Origin: Icerya purchasi
Lineage: Eukaryota; Arthropoda; Insecta; Hemiptera; Monophlebidae
Reading direction: 5' to 3'
Length of the DNA: 64,000 bases
Assembly: GCA_039619475.1 (NCBI GenBank)
Contig: CM077116.1
Location: 19,279,443-19,343,442 of the forward strand
Below are positions 48,229-61,064 of the stretch, in pieces. A program made the position numbers and the translations under genes. A model generated the notes under the pieces. That model saw only the letters and a program-made list of their open reading frames with translations, had not been told where the DNA came from and did no database searches. Every line of letters starts with the position of its first letter. The first letter of the stretch is position 1.

Positions 48229-49130
48229 GCTTAACATATTACGGTCAGATATTGTTAGGAGGAAGGAAAAAATAAGAGGAACAATCTGTGGAGAGGGAAA
48301 AGATGGGACATAAGAGGCGCAATGTGGAGTAGGAAGACCAAGTCGCTGCAAACTGAAGTAGAAAGCAGAGCACTCAGCAGAAAGAGATAAACACTCAAAG
48401 AATACATTGTCCGCATCACAAACATGCTCTTCGTTTGAGTGGAGAGGACAATATGGAGAGGCAACCAACGAAAAACGAAAACGGGAAGAGGGCAACAGAA
48501 AATGGTTAAGGCGCAAACGAATAACAGAGACAACAACAGAGAACGATGAAGTGAAGGAAACAAAGAGAACCACGGATTGGCAGGAAGACTAGGTTGAACA
48601 GACAGATAAAAACAACAATTGTTAGAGAAAGAGGAAACGTACCTATCCAATACCGTAATCTGAGGTGAAAACTTTTACACAGCAGAAGGAGATTAGACGA
48701 TGGGACTTTTTTAAAGAAGAAGTGAGAAGAGGCAGCAACCCGAGCCAAGAAGTCCGCCGCTTCATTACCGAAGATACACCTGTATGACTAGGAACCCACA
48801 TCAAATCAATTTGAATGGAATGAAGGGAAGAAAGAACGTGGATAAGTGGGCGTATGCGAAGTATGATAAAATCACAGGAATGATCAGGTAGGGGAGAATG
48901 AATTAAAGGGCGGTAGTCAGATATAATCAATAATTTAGAGGAAAGGTGATTGGAGGAAATTAAAATAATGGAACGTAGGATCGTCATTAATACATTTATG
49001 AATGTAGAACAGAAAGGAGGCAAGCGAAAAGATTCTGAAAAGCCAAAATCTGGGACGATAAAAGAGGCACCGACACCATTCAGCCTCTTCGAACCATCTG
49101 TAAACCCGGTTGCATGCGAAGAAAATTGAG
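48229..49130 (-). pseudogene. LINE RNase H and C-terminal relic
   Basis: Minus-strand relic of the same family as 2000-4945. Sense-strand blocks: FTDGSKRLNGVGASFIVPDF (near 49045-49105, first catalytic Asp present), ISDYRPLIHS near 48895-48925, LMWVPSHTGV near 48780-48810, EAADFLARVAASSHF after a shift, LLCKSFHL near 48665-48690, RLGLPTPHCASYVPSF near 48295-48345 and SFLLTISDR near 48240-48265. The plus strand is strongly purine-rich. The relic stops where the other LINE fragment begins (about 48229). Confidence 0.72.
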
Positions 49131-50330
49131 AATTGATAAAACTGTGGAATTCCTGTCTAAGGGAGCAAGTAATTTGACAATTAAACTACGTGTATGTCAG
49201 ATGTTTTGATTGTAGTTTTTGCAGGTCTTTTGTTTTTTGTGGGTATTGCGAATTTTCATAAACGAAAAATTACTTTAAAAAATGAAATTTTTTAACCGGT
49301 TCAACCCGGAAAAGCATAGCAACACTTTCAATTTATATTAAAAATCTACTATTTTCAAAATCGAGTATATTTTTGTGGCCTGAGAAGAGTATTTTTTCAA
49401 GCTTGCAAGTTACAAAATTTTGAAAAATTGTTTTGTTCAATGTTGCGTTTGAGATGGATCATTTTACGAATTACTGAAATTGCTTATTGAAACGAATAAA
49501 ATAGAATAATCTCTAGAAAGCGCCTTTGTATTTGTATAAGATTGTTCGTCTTGGTTCATATATATATATATATGCGAATTCCGTTGTAATATTACTAAAA
49601 ATTATTTTTCGGAATTCCGAGGTCAGTTCGAGATTTTCCAAATGTTCCGATTTAATAATTTTTCCGTTTTTACAAATTAGGAAAGTATCACATTGTATCT
49701 TAACACTTTTAAATTAAGATAAAATTACACCTCTCTACCTTATCCGTCTTCTTGCGCCAATGTCAATTTTGACCAGCCCAAAAAAAAAAAAAAAAAATCT
49801 TTTCTCGATATGACTCAACTTTTTTTTAGCTTTTTGGAGGACGATTTGCGATTGCGTTAAACGACGAACGACAGTTTTTCCTTTAATTTTTCATTAATTC
49901 CTTCTGTAAATACCTTTCTGCGGTTTTTGTTTTTCTTTGCTTGCTGTTCCTTTTACCTGATTGGTACGATTCTCTGCGAAGCCAATATCACATGTTCTTT
50001 GAATGGACTTTTCACTTTTTACGTCGTTTTCGTCTCTGTATTTGTTTGAAAAATAAATAAGAAAAAAGATCTTCCGCAGTATCAATATAATTGTGTTTTT
50101 AGAACTTTTAAGGATTTTCCGTTTTCGAACTCTACTCGAAAAGATCTTACGATTTCATAATCTTTCTATTATATACGAAATGATATTTGGTAGAAATTGC
50201 GCTTGATATTTTGATTTTCATAGAAATATCTTAGAAAATCTGAGTCGCTATTAGGGGCTTTTCCTATTATTCGTTTGGCAGGAACACACGTACCAAATTT
50301 CTGCAGAAGTTGCGATCGTTTTAAGGATTA
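49131..50330. other. Unannotated DNA
   Basis: A poly(A) run at about 49780-49797 follows ACCAGCCC and may be a retroposon tail, but nothing upstream is recognisable. No gene. Confidence 0.4.
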
Positions 50331-51623
50331 CGAGGGTGGTTCAACTATAAACCGGAATTTTTAAATAAACGCGCGAAAAATTTATTGTAAAAAAAATGGT
50401 TGCACTGGCAGTTAGACCGGTTTGTTATGTAGAGCAATTAGAACCGCGTAAGCTCACTTTTTAGTGTAGTTAGAGCCATGAGTGAAAAAGAAGTAACAGT
50501 GTCTGTTGCGCAACGCATCATTATTCGTTTTTTAGTCAAAGACGACGTAAAATCCGTGGAAATTTACCGAAAATTACGCGAACAGTTCGGGGATGAGTGT
50601 CTCTGCAAAACTCAAGTGTACGAGTGGTGTTCCGCGTTTCGAAAAGGACGTGAAGTGGTGTCAAACATACCACATGCGCGGCGCCCAAAAACCAGCATTA
50701 CAGATGAACACGTCAAAGCCATCGAACAACTCATTTTGGCTGACCGATGCATCCGTGTACGCGATATGACCGACGAATTGGGCATCAGCATAGGTAGTAT
50801 TGAGACAATAATTCATGATCGGCTAGGTTATCGCAAAATTGCAGCCAGATGGGTGCCAAGACTTCTGAATTTTGAACAGAAATTCACTCGTTGGGAAGTT
50901 TGTACGCGTCTCCTGCAGCGGTATGAAGAGGAAGGAGAGAATTTATTGCGGCGAATATTCACCACGGACGAAACTTGGGTACACTACTATACGCCGGAGA
51001 GTAAACGCTCGTCTATGGAGTGGCGGAAGAAAAAAGAGGGAGCGCCAGTCAAAGCGAAGGTTACACAGTCAGCTGGGAAGGTGTTGTGTACCGTGTTTTG
51101 GGACATGAAGGGAGTGATCGCAGTCGATTTCCTAACTGAACAATGTACTGTGACGGCGCAGTATTACAGTAACCTCCTAAAAACACAGTCAAACCGGCCT
51201 ATCGAACAAAAAGGCGCGAAATTCCGATCCGTAGTACGATACTGCTTCAAGACAACGCCAGGCTACATACCGCTCGGCTCACGATGGAGACATTGGCCGA
51301 ATTGGGCTGGGAAACACTTGAACATCCTCCTTACAGTCCAGATTTGTCGCCTTGTGATTATTATTTGTTTGGCCCGTTGAAAGAAGCACTTGGTGGACAA
51401 CGTTTCGACGGCAACGATGAGGTGGAATCGTTCGTTCGCAAATGGCTATGTGACAAGCCGCGAGATTTTTACGAAAAAGGAATAAAAAAATTGCCGGAGA
51501 GGTGGAAAAAGTGCGTAGCGTGCGAGGGGGGTTATCCCGAAAAATTGTAAAAAATATGAGCACTGTAAGTATAAAATAAAAATTTTTATGACGAAATTCC
51601 GGTTTATATTTGAACCGCCCTCG
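50331..51623 (+). mobile_element. mariner element, copy B
   Basis: 1293-bp mariner flanked by TA (50329-50330, 51624-51625), ends CGAGGGTGGTTCAACTATAA and the complement of CGAGGGCGGTTCAAATATAA. Closely related to copy A. Confidence 0.93.
50478..51550 (+). pseudogene. mariner transposase B, 11-bp insertion
   Basis: Starts at the ATG at 50478, matching copy A. It is open through the HTH region and the first catalytic Asp (FTTDETWVHYY near 50968-51000). An extra ACCGGCCTATC (51193-51203), absent in copy A, shifts the frame before the second Asp; the shifted frame ends at 51380. The original reading continues to 51550 with SPDLSPCDYYLF (third Asp). No other stop noticed. Without the 11 bp the length would be 353 codons, typical for mariner. 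Confidence 0.92.
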
Positions 51624-52745
51624 TATTTGCGGAGAAATTACGAATATTTATAGATGATCGAAATTTTTCGACAAATTTTGGACATCTTTTGGTTTGTGCG
51701 GAAATTTAAGGCGTCTCCAAAGTGTCAGCTGTTTAGCGTTTTTTTTTTTTTTTTTGGTATACCATCCAGTTTTTCTTTCTCAATTGATGACTGCATGCGG
51801 TTTTTTTGTCTTTTCTGGTCTACAATATCTCTGAATGGACGACAGACACGCGAACCTAACATAAAAGGCGGAGAAACGTACGAGATTTAAGGGAAAATTT
51901 TCGATATCGGGTAAAATTCATCTTTCTTTTTTTTTCTGCAGGCCTGAGGTGGTTTACGGAGTAATCAATTAGCATGATATATATTCTTGTTATGTATTAA
52001 CGCAAATGTAATAAAAAAAAAAGAAACTAAAAAAGGAACAACGTTAAGTTTTAGAAAACCGCTCGTCAAGCTGGCCTAATGAGCGATTTTCGGAAATTGT
52101 TCCACTCGCACAGAAATCCAAATACTCATTTGTCGTGATAAAAAAATGGAAAAAGAAAAAGGAAATTCAAAATGACGCTAGATGCTAAGATACCTCTGGT
52201 TCCGGAGCTATTTTTAAAAAGCGAATAAATTTGGAATAGCAGTTGCATCGGTATACCTTTCTTTTCAGAAGGCAGTAATGTCCCGTTCAGGTAGGACCTA
52301 ATATCTCGCTACCGCACACTAAACTTGCAAAAATTTCATCTATGCTGGGTAAACGTTTGTAATTAATGCCCCCTCCCAAAAAAAAAAAAAAAAAATCTAA
52401 ACGAATGGACGAGTCCAAAAGTCTGCCGTTTTTTTTTGGTTATTTTTACTCCCTTTGAAACTACGGTCTACAGTATATTTTACACTAGGAAGACTGTTAA
52501 ATTACGTCGGCTAATTTGTCCGGGGAGCAGAAAAAACTCGACCCTTTTTTTACAGAATGCTATGCAAACTGGCTGCATCCTCATGTTTGGCTTCACAGTC
52601 AGTGGAAGAACGATTCAAGAATAAAATAATCTTCGCTCTGTGTTGCCAGATTTGGAGTGACATCGTCGGGACTACTCTGAAGGAGGGATCTGCCCTTTTT
52701 TTCTGCACATTCGTTGCTGCAGAGTTGGTATTTAAGAATATGTTT
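51624..52745. other. Unannotated DNA with homopolymer runs
   Basis: Poly(T) near 51738-51755 and poly(A) near 52377-52394 after CCCTCCC. Nothing else recognised. Confidence 0.4.
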
Positions 52746-52800
52746 TTCTTTTTTTTTTTTTTTTTTTTTTTGCGATCGTCAGCCGAGGGCATTACCCAGA
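52746..52800 (-). repeat. LINE 3' end with poly(A), minus strand
   Basis: T-run (52746-52770) followed by the complement of TCTGGGTAATGCCCTCGGCT and GACGATCGC. It matches the LINE 3' end at 47210. Sequence upstream in sense (to the right) is not recognisably coding. Confidence 0.5.
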
Positions 52801-55800
52801 TAACATTCAAAATCGTAGTCTCCTTCTTGCATCATTTTTTCGGTTTTCAACTGCATCTGCTCCATTTTGTCCTTTTCAACCCCCTTATAATTACTTTATA
52901 ACCCGGATATCGTGTTTTATTGAAATGTTCGACCTTCTGAACAATCGTCCTATTCTTCTTTATTAAAACTCGATATCCCTACTCCCCTTAACTGTGCCGT
53001 TTATATTCTCTCATTTCCTTCTGCTTCTGTTATTCCTGCCTTTGAATTATTTTTATCCTCTATCCTTAAATGCTTAAGAACTTCAATTTATTTTCCCCTT
53101 CTTTGGCCTAATCTCTTCGCTGACAGACACGTTAAAATAATAATAATAATGAAAATTAAAAAAACACTCGAAGTTTTAAAAATTACTTTTAGTCGGCGGT
53201 TTATTCTTCTTTGCGGCGATCATCGATTTGCTTTCCTGACCGTTTCTTTCGTAATTAGCCGGTTCGTCGGCGTAGCACGATTGGTTAGGAAACGGTTTCT
53301 TCCCGGTGAAACAAATACTGCTAATCCTCGCTCTCGAAAAGTGTTTTATTGGCTATCTTCTCTCGCTTTCCTACCGATGCCGCTAATCTCATTATTCTCC
53401 TCAAATTCGCTTCTTAATTTCTAATTTTATTTGCATCCCGTTCTATCGTTAACGATCTACTACGTATTCGCAGTGATCGCGGCATTCCTGGCAACGAGTA
53501 GTTGGTTGACTCGTTGGCACGTTCGGTTGCGACCAATCGTCGATTCATTAGTCAATTTTCCGCTCAATTACTGTCTCTCTTATCGCTTCCATCGTGATTT
53601 CCGGACCGAATTCTATCCTTTCTTCTTTTCCAATCCGCCATCCTTCTACCTTTCTATACAGAGCTCTTTCCTCCCCTCCTTGTCCGGTTTAATTTTTTCC
53701 CTTATCCTAGCCATTCTATCATTTCTTCCAACCTAAGTTATCACGGCTCCGTGCCGTAATTTACGAGTTCAATAATAGAAATCACCGATTATTCGGTGTA
53801 TAGGGGTCCTACCTCTTTAGCTATAGTCTCGCTGATTAAGTAGTTGTGTTCCGTTCAAGTCGAATGCCGCACACTATGACAGTGAGCAGTTATTATCGCT
53901 CTATGCCCCCTTCCGGACAGCTGATAAGCCTGAACAGGTGAATTTAAAGAAAAGAAAAAAGAAAAGAAAATGGTCATTGCTGCAGCTTTTGTCTTCCGGT
54001 CTTTCGATCGAGTATTCGAATTGCGGAGGCTTCCCGATAAATATTCTACGAATTTTCGTGAAAATTTTAGCGGAAAAGCGGGAAACTTATCGAAAATATC
54101 GCCGAAAACCGCAGAAACAGCATTTCATTCGGGCGTGAAATTTTGTAAACGCGTGGACTTTAGTCTGTTTGCAAACACGTTGAGCGCGGACCGATGACGC
54201 TGATTTTAGCGTACAGCGACGGCGTTTCGGTCGGTCCGTCAAAGAATGAAACGGTTTATCAGTGTGCTGGTGCTGTATGCCGCTTTGGAATTTTAATTAA
54301 CCAACAGACTCGTAATCATGGGAAAAACTGCATATCCCGGTCATCGTATACCGATGTGAGACTCTGACCTGATTCGCCGCGGGGCCTATCACTACGCGAC
54401 GTCCTTATAAATCGTTACGGCTATTTTTAATTACTGTTCGCCAACGATCGCGAATATTTCGCTTCTATCTACCGTTGCAGCGCTTTTGAAGCACTGCGAC
54501 GCGGGGCTGGTCTGGGAGCGGACCGAAACTTAAAATCACCGAATTCAATGCTGAAATTACGCCTGCTCGGCAAACGAAAAACAACGGTTACGTCTCTATA
54601 CAAGACCGTCATTATAAGCTAGCTTCTGGTTCAGCTTGAAAGCAACCAGAAATGTCGGGGTGGTAGACCTTTGTTGATTGGCTCGTAAGTAATTAGAAAC
54701 AACTCGCTGATTTCGTTCGTGAGCGGTTGCGAGATGATCTGTACGAGATTGTTCATTTTAAATTGTCGCGCAGGGAGACGTATACATATTTTCGGTTAAT
54801 TAGCCGGGTCGCGCACTTGTTTATACCGGATGTTGATACACCGTAATTATAAATCCTTCTCTATTTTTAAATAACTTTCCGATTACGGATAATTTTTCAA
54901 ATACCAATTAAAATTTTAAGCAACTGCTCGAAACACGCAATTTCATCGATATTTTAATTTGCCGACTCTGTATGAAAAAATTGCAAAATCGCGCAATTAC
55001 AAATAAACACATATACATATACGTGTAGACGGGGTTTCGAAATGAAAAAGTCGACAGTTTGTAAAATGGTAACGCGACAAATGAAGTAACTAAATAAACG
55101 ATAGCAAAAAAATCGGTAACGAATAATAAAATACACATTTTCTCCGCTATGCGGAATAAAGTTTCTGAACTTCCAAGCGTGTTCGTATTACTAATTGCCC
55201 GCGCAAAATTTATACTAACCCCTTCGCGGGAACCCCTCAATCCAAAAACGTATTAAATTATAAGCGAATGTATATTGTAATCACGTGTTAAATGATGAAA
55301 ATTATTACACGGTAATTGTGTTTCTGAATGAATTGTGCGCGTAAACACCGGATGATCCATATGAGTCCGCGATATGGATTCGTATCATCCGGAGGATGTA
55401 GTTCCCGCGATACTCTCAGTTCCGGATCCGTTTCCGAAGAAATAACAAACGAACCCATTTCGCTAGTACGTAATTACGTGTTTAATCGCAAATATACAAT
55501 TCCTTTGATACTAGACAGCTAAAAAATGATAAAAAAAAAAAAATTACTCCGGTAAATAATTCAAGGTTGAGAAAACTGGAAAAACTGCAAAAGCCGCAGT
55601 CAATTCTAAATACTATTGGAAAGAGTACGCAGCAGTTGCACAATAATCGAAAATGTTTCCAATGGGGGGGGGGCGTTTCCTTTTGAAATATTCCCGAAAT
55701 TTTTTTGGATAGTGATTATTTCAGTACTTGTGAAAATGTTAAATATTATAAATGCGAAAAATAATATTTTTATAAATATGTGAGTGTATAATATATGAAA

Positions 55801-57510
55801 ATAATTATAATATGTGTATAGCGACAGAAATATTTTAAGAAAATTTCTTTTTTTTTCAAGCGATATTTTAATAAATATGAATGGAACTACCAATTTAAGC
55901 TTTTAGCGCGATTTATTTCGGCCGGATTTAAATTAAAAAGCCACGTAAAAACGAAGAAAATGTGACGTTGCCTGATCGTGTATTATCATGAACCCTATAA
56001 ATTGCGGGAATAATTCGAAACGAAACGGCTCTTCATTGGAAACATTTTCGGTTACCGATATTTGCTTTTTAAACAAATGTGAATGTTTAAGCAACTTTTT
56101 AACACGTCGTTCAATACTATTTAGATAAACCATTAGGCAATGTAAAATTTATGTACATTATATTCGTTGATGGATCAAAAATGCTTTTTAAAAATACGAA
56201 AACATTTTGAACGCCATCGGAAATTTTAAAATGTCGAACGAAGCGTCCGTCAGTTTTGCAAGCGCAACACTGTACGCCAAACGAATAATCACGATTTTCG
56301 AGTGCTGTTTTCGTCCACGTACGTTTTTTTTTTTTTTACCTGTAAAGTTTTCCTACGCGATTTCGGTTCGGAGATTAGTGAATCTTTTTCAAAGTTCCGA
56401 TCCGATTATTAAAAGTCTCCGGCTTGCCATAATGGCAAGAGAGAGATTCCGTAGCAAATTATGGCTCACCAGACATCTTTCTTCGTCTTAAGAAATCGGC
56501 AACATTTGACGCGAGAGAATTTCTTTATATCTTTGAAAAAATACCTGTTCGTAATACAGCTTCGTTTGAACCTACTATTTTCGTCAACTCGTCCACTCGG
56601 CCCGTTCGCAGCAGTTACCTGCATGGAGAGTATCAACTTTCTTTCTGCTAAATCATTAGGTTATTAAGTGCCGAATAAGGGTGAAATTGTTCTTAGCGTT
56701 CCCTTACGCGGTAATAATTCAGTATAGGCTTCATTAGCTTTTTTGTCTTAACTCTAATTTTGGTAATCTATAAAAACCTTTCCCTACTCCAGTGTGTTTA
56801 TTTACTAGAATTTCTTTCATTTTTAATTAAATTGCCGTTTACCTTGCTTTCCGACTAGAATTGTGAAATACCGGTTTATTTGCGGCTGATCTACTATAGT
56901 TGTGCGTTTCTCTTAATAATATACCGAGTAAAAGAACCGGTAAATAATAGGGCTGTTTTCGCGCCGTCATAAATTGTCGATGTGTTTAAAATTTCTCGCA
57001 ATTTTTTGAAAGAATTTGCGAATTTGCAAGAATCGTCATTTGTTTTTCTTTTCGCTTCAGATACCATCCTAGCTGAAAGACGAGAACAATATTACAAGTC
57101 GTTCCAGTGAAATCGCGACACCTACCTTTTTATTCTAGATTAATTGTGAAGTAGATGCGAACGAATCACTCGGACACGGGGTTGCGTGATACTGAAAGAA
57201 ATGAAAAAAAAAAGATACCGATACTTGAAGATTTAGTCAATAAATTGGGTAAAAATGCACTAAAGAATTTAAAAAATAATTATATTTGATGAAGGGTCTT
57301 GTACACTTTGATCTCCTCAATTTCTAATTTTTTTGCCGTAGATAATGTGTAATTGTTTACGCTGGATAAGTTCCACTGTTGACGTGCCCAAGAATAAAAA
57401 AAAAAAAAAAAAAGAAAAAAAAAGTCTCCTACGATAAAATATACCTTAAGCAGATGTGATTAAACGATATTTACGCTTTAATTAGAGTTTCGGTACACCA
57501 TATTTTCAAA
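52801..57510. other. Low-repeat, CpG-retaining DNA
   Basis: The first part (to about 53130) and 53390-53710 are pyrimidine-rich on the plus strand and might be further LINE remains. From about 53750 the DNA is CpG-rich and non-repetitive, compatible with intron or regulatory DNA. A weak match to the SINE body (TTATTATCGCTC...CCGGAC) lies near 53885-53920. The frames at 53149-53424 and 53431-53736 match no family I know. Confidence 0.4.
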
Positions 57511-57794
57511 TTCTCTTTCTTTGCAGTGTTATAGTTTCTGAGCGTAGGCGAGTCTACCTTTTAATTGCCTTAATTGTTATATGTCACGTTAGTGTACACG
57601 AAAGACACCCCCTCAGAAATGATTCTATTTATCGATACAAAAATGCAGTTCTCTTCGTAATTAACACGCATATGATGGTGCGCACGTTTACCGTTGCCTT
57701 CCATATGATTCTATTAGCGATTATCTTACTTATTTGTAATAATTTCTGCCGTCGCATGACGAAAGTCGAGAGCTCTAGCAACTAATCGCGATAA
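57511..57794 (-). mobile_element. tRNA-derived SINE relic
   Basis: Old copy of the 43216-43597 family in the same orientation. It shares TTTCTGAGCGTAGGCGA, TTATATG(T/C)..CG, GTTGCCTTCCATATGATTCT and the head region CTCTAGCAACTA..TCGCGATA. The B-box part of the tRNA-like head is damaged. A weak CAAATT duplication flanks it. Confidence 0.7.
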
Positions 57795-60700
57795 CAAATT
57801 TAAATTATAACAATATTTAGAAATAATTTAATGAGTATAATAATAACACAATCACTTGCTTCCTACGAGTCAATGAAAACATCGGGAATATATCGAATAC
57901 GATTTTTTTAAATTTGAATTTGGCATGTCTTTAATGTGTGAACGTTGTTTAAGAATTATCAGGTAAGTTGGTGATATTTTAAGTCAGCCACGTTTGTTAT
58001 ATTATTAAAAACTTAGAGACCACATTTTGTCGCGTTATTTGATGACTATCGTGAGGAGGATATATGTTCACCGATATTCATTGATAATGGTACTAACTAA
58101 CTGGTGGTACACTTCCGAGTAAACAACGAAGATCGTTTCACACGAGTACTAACAAACATAAAAAAACAGCAAAAAAAAAAAACAACAACCAGGAAACGTG
58201 ACGAATATGTAACCTCCTTTCTGAAGTCAGGAATAAAAAAAAGAACCTCTCTACATAGCTGGAAGTCGCGTCAAATCGAAGCAATTTAACCTTTCGTATC
58301 CTGGTTAGACTCAGCACTTGAAACGCCTACGTGCGTCAGGAAAAAATAAGACAAAAAAACGCTATTGTTAAGATTATTGAGGTTGCAGAAGAAGTAGCGT
58401 AAATATAAATTTAAAAAAAAGGAACAATTAGGAGGCGTATTAATTTTTCAGAAAAACTAAATTGTTAAGTTATTACTTGTAGTAATAAAACTAGATCAAT
58501 GTTGGATATAAAATTATTTTCGGTAGTAAACACCGTGTTAATAAAATTACTTAACTGACGTTTTTCGGATATAAGGCTATTTAATTAGCACGGTATTTAC
58601 AAGAAATAATTCTATTCCTTAATAACTACTGGGTTCCTTATCGTTTTAGCCCCAACGATTCGGCCTAGATTATTTCGACTTTGTTACTTATTTCGGCCTT
58701 GTCCTTTCTAATGAGTGTAATTTTTTCTTCTTTAATTATAATCATATTTAAGGCGTACAATAATTATCGAATCGGAAAGACATCCGCGAAATAGTGATTA
58801 ATTTGTTTAGAAAATAAATCAGCAGTGTTCAATGTTTTTTTTTTTTTTTTTTTGATCGTATATCGCTTAAAAGATTATTTTTTTCTTATAGAGACTTGAA
58901 ATACTGATTATATATTCATTTAGTGGGTCATTTCAATAAAAATGTTTCGTCCCGGCAATAATTTTTCATTATAATAGATTTTTTGATTTAAAGAAAAAAA
59001 AAAAAAAACGTCTTAAAAATTGGAAAAAAGAAGTAGAAACTCACTAAAACCTAGATCTACTTGGAAAAAGAACAAGGATGAATCGTTGAGGACGAAACGA
59101 TAGAGATCCAATACTACCAACCTCGAAAGTTTTAAATTTTTAACAGAGCAATGTTGCCCCTGCACAAGAGTGCGTGTTGGTATTCAGGGCGTAAATGCCG
59201 TTCTGCCAGTCACATACTTCCTGAGAAATAATAAAGTGTCCAACTTTATAAATTATTAACTGAAGGTTTTGTAAATTTTTTGGTTCAAATAAAAAAAAAA
59301 GTGTTTTCTTTGTTTCGTTTGAACAGGATGTGGAGAAAATTATTCACGATTGAAATGGACTAATTTTTAGGGAGGCTAGAAGGTTCTTTTTTCGCAATTC
59401 AGTATATCTTTTTTTTTTTTTCAACTTATGTAGTAATATTTTTCACGCGAAGAAGAATTACATACGATTTGATATGAAATATTGTAACGAGCAAGTAAAA
59501 ATACTCAACTTTTTCCTGCTCTGTTTTTTTTTTAAAAAAAAAAAAAAAAAAAAAAGAAAGAAAGAAAGAAAGAAAGTTGGGTTTATCAACCTGCTCTGGT
59601 TAACAGATGCATGTGTATTACCGGTTCTCGTCAACTTCAGTCTTGTTTCACTAGAAAACCTTAAAAAATAACGTTCTTAAAAATATTATTAAAATAATAA
59701 AAAATTAAATCCTTGTTTCTTGAGAAAGAATCGAAAAATCAAAACAACGAGAAAAAAGTATTTTTTTAAAATCGAAAGATGCAAAGGTGTGTAATGTTGA
59801 AACGCAGGCCGTATTTTCAGTAATTCGTTTTCGGACCGCCAATTATAACGACTTAACTATTTATTTTTTTTAGTGTTCAGCATCAAAAATCTAACTTTTC
59901 ATGACCAGCTATGTGCTCCTTTTCCCTTTGAAATTAAAAAAAAAAACGCTAATAAAGTATTTTCAAAACTGACTTTGAATGTTTATCTTTCAATCTCTTT
60001 TTCTTCCATATTCGTTCACAGATCGGCTCTACTATTTGAGTCATTTAGTATCATAATGATTTTAGCTGAAAATTTTCCATTTATCAACGTTGTCTTATTA
60101 TACTGTTTCGTCGTCCGATGTTGGGTATACATTTGCGATTCTCCGTTTTCATTTTTTATTAATTCCGTCAGCAGAGGAAACGAATAACCCCCGTGTATAT
60201 AAGAATGCTCGTAATGTCGGTACAACCGGTTTCTCTGTTGAATGATATTAAATTACCAACGGCATTTGTTCCAATTTTACACTTGGCTGACGAACAACTC
60301 AAATCGAGTAGTAATTTGAATGCGATCTATGGATATGTACATATGTTTGAATTAAAATGCATTTGTGTGGTGTTGACCTTTTTATTGCATGTTGCGGTTT
60401 TAAGAAATAGTTTTATTCTATTACAAGTTAAGTCATTCGTCCTTTTATAGGACTTTTCCACCGGCAATTAAATATAAATTTGTTCCTTATTTTAAAGTGA
60501 CGCGACTGTTTAAATTATTGAAGTTTTATGTCATCTATGTAATTTAGATGCAGATGTACGCAATTCACAAATTGAGAAAAAGTAAAAACTTTCAAAAAGT
60601 TATTCTAAACCGGTTTCGACAAAAAAAAAATCAAAAATTGTATTCTACGCAATCAGGTTTCAGGCAAAATTACTCGTTTTTTGGTGTTTTTATCATTTTA

Positions 60701-60954
60701 TTAATCATCGTAAAGTGCACTTATTTATCGATTTGTTAATACACGTTGTATTCAGTGTGTTTGAAGTGTTTTCCGGCTACGTAATATTAACATTTTTCGT
60801 TGTACATCTGAGTCACTTCATAACTGTTTTTTATCAATGACTATTCTACTTTTGGACTGGTTATGATAGAGAAAGAAACAGAAAAATCGTTCTTGAGAGT
60901 TTAAGAAAAAGCAGCCTTATGATGAGTAATTTTTGAGTTGCACATATTAAAATT
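57795..60954. other. AT-rich DNA with homopolymer and (GAAA)n runs
   Basis: Poly(T) near 58833-58853, poly(A) near 58993-59008, A-run plus (GAAA)n at 59534-59577. The region holds no recognised gene. Confidence 0.4.
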
Positions 60955-61064
60955 AACTTTATCGTAAGCACCCTCTTGTTCGTAGATGTTTGAGAGCACA
61001 GTGTTATCAACCCATGGCCGCGCTCTTTGAATATTATAAAATCTTCTCAATACTTCGCGCTCTA
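60955..61064. repeat. Left copy of 110-bp flanking direct repeat
   Basis: Matches 62148-62257 at all but three of 110 positions. It abuts the 5' end of the truncated LINE. Read as a target duplication it is unusually long. Confidence 0.92.

Noticed and set aside
48220..48650. Long hydrophobic minus-strand frames resembling membrane proteins
   Set aside because: They follow from the pyrimidine-rich sense strand of a decayed LINE.
57868..57962. Possible exon ending ATCAG|GTAAGT with a CERC motif
   Set aside because: No proper acceptor upstream and an in-frame stop at the start.
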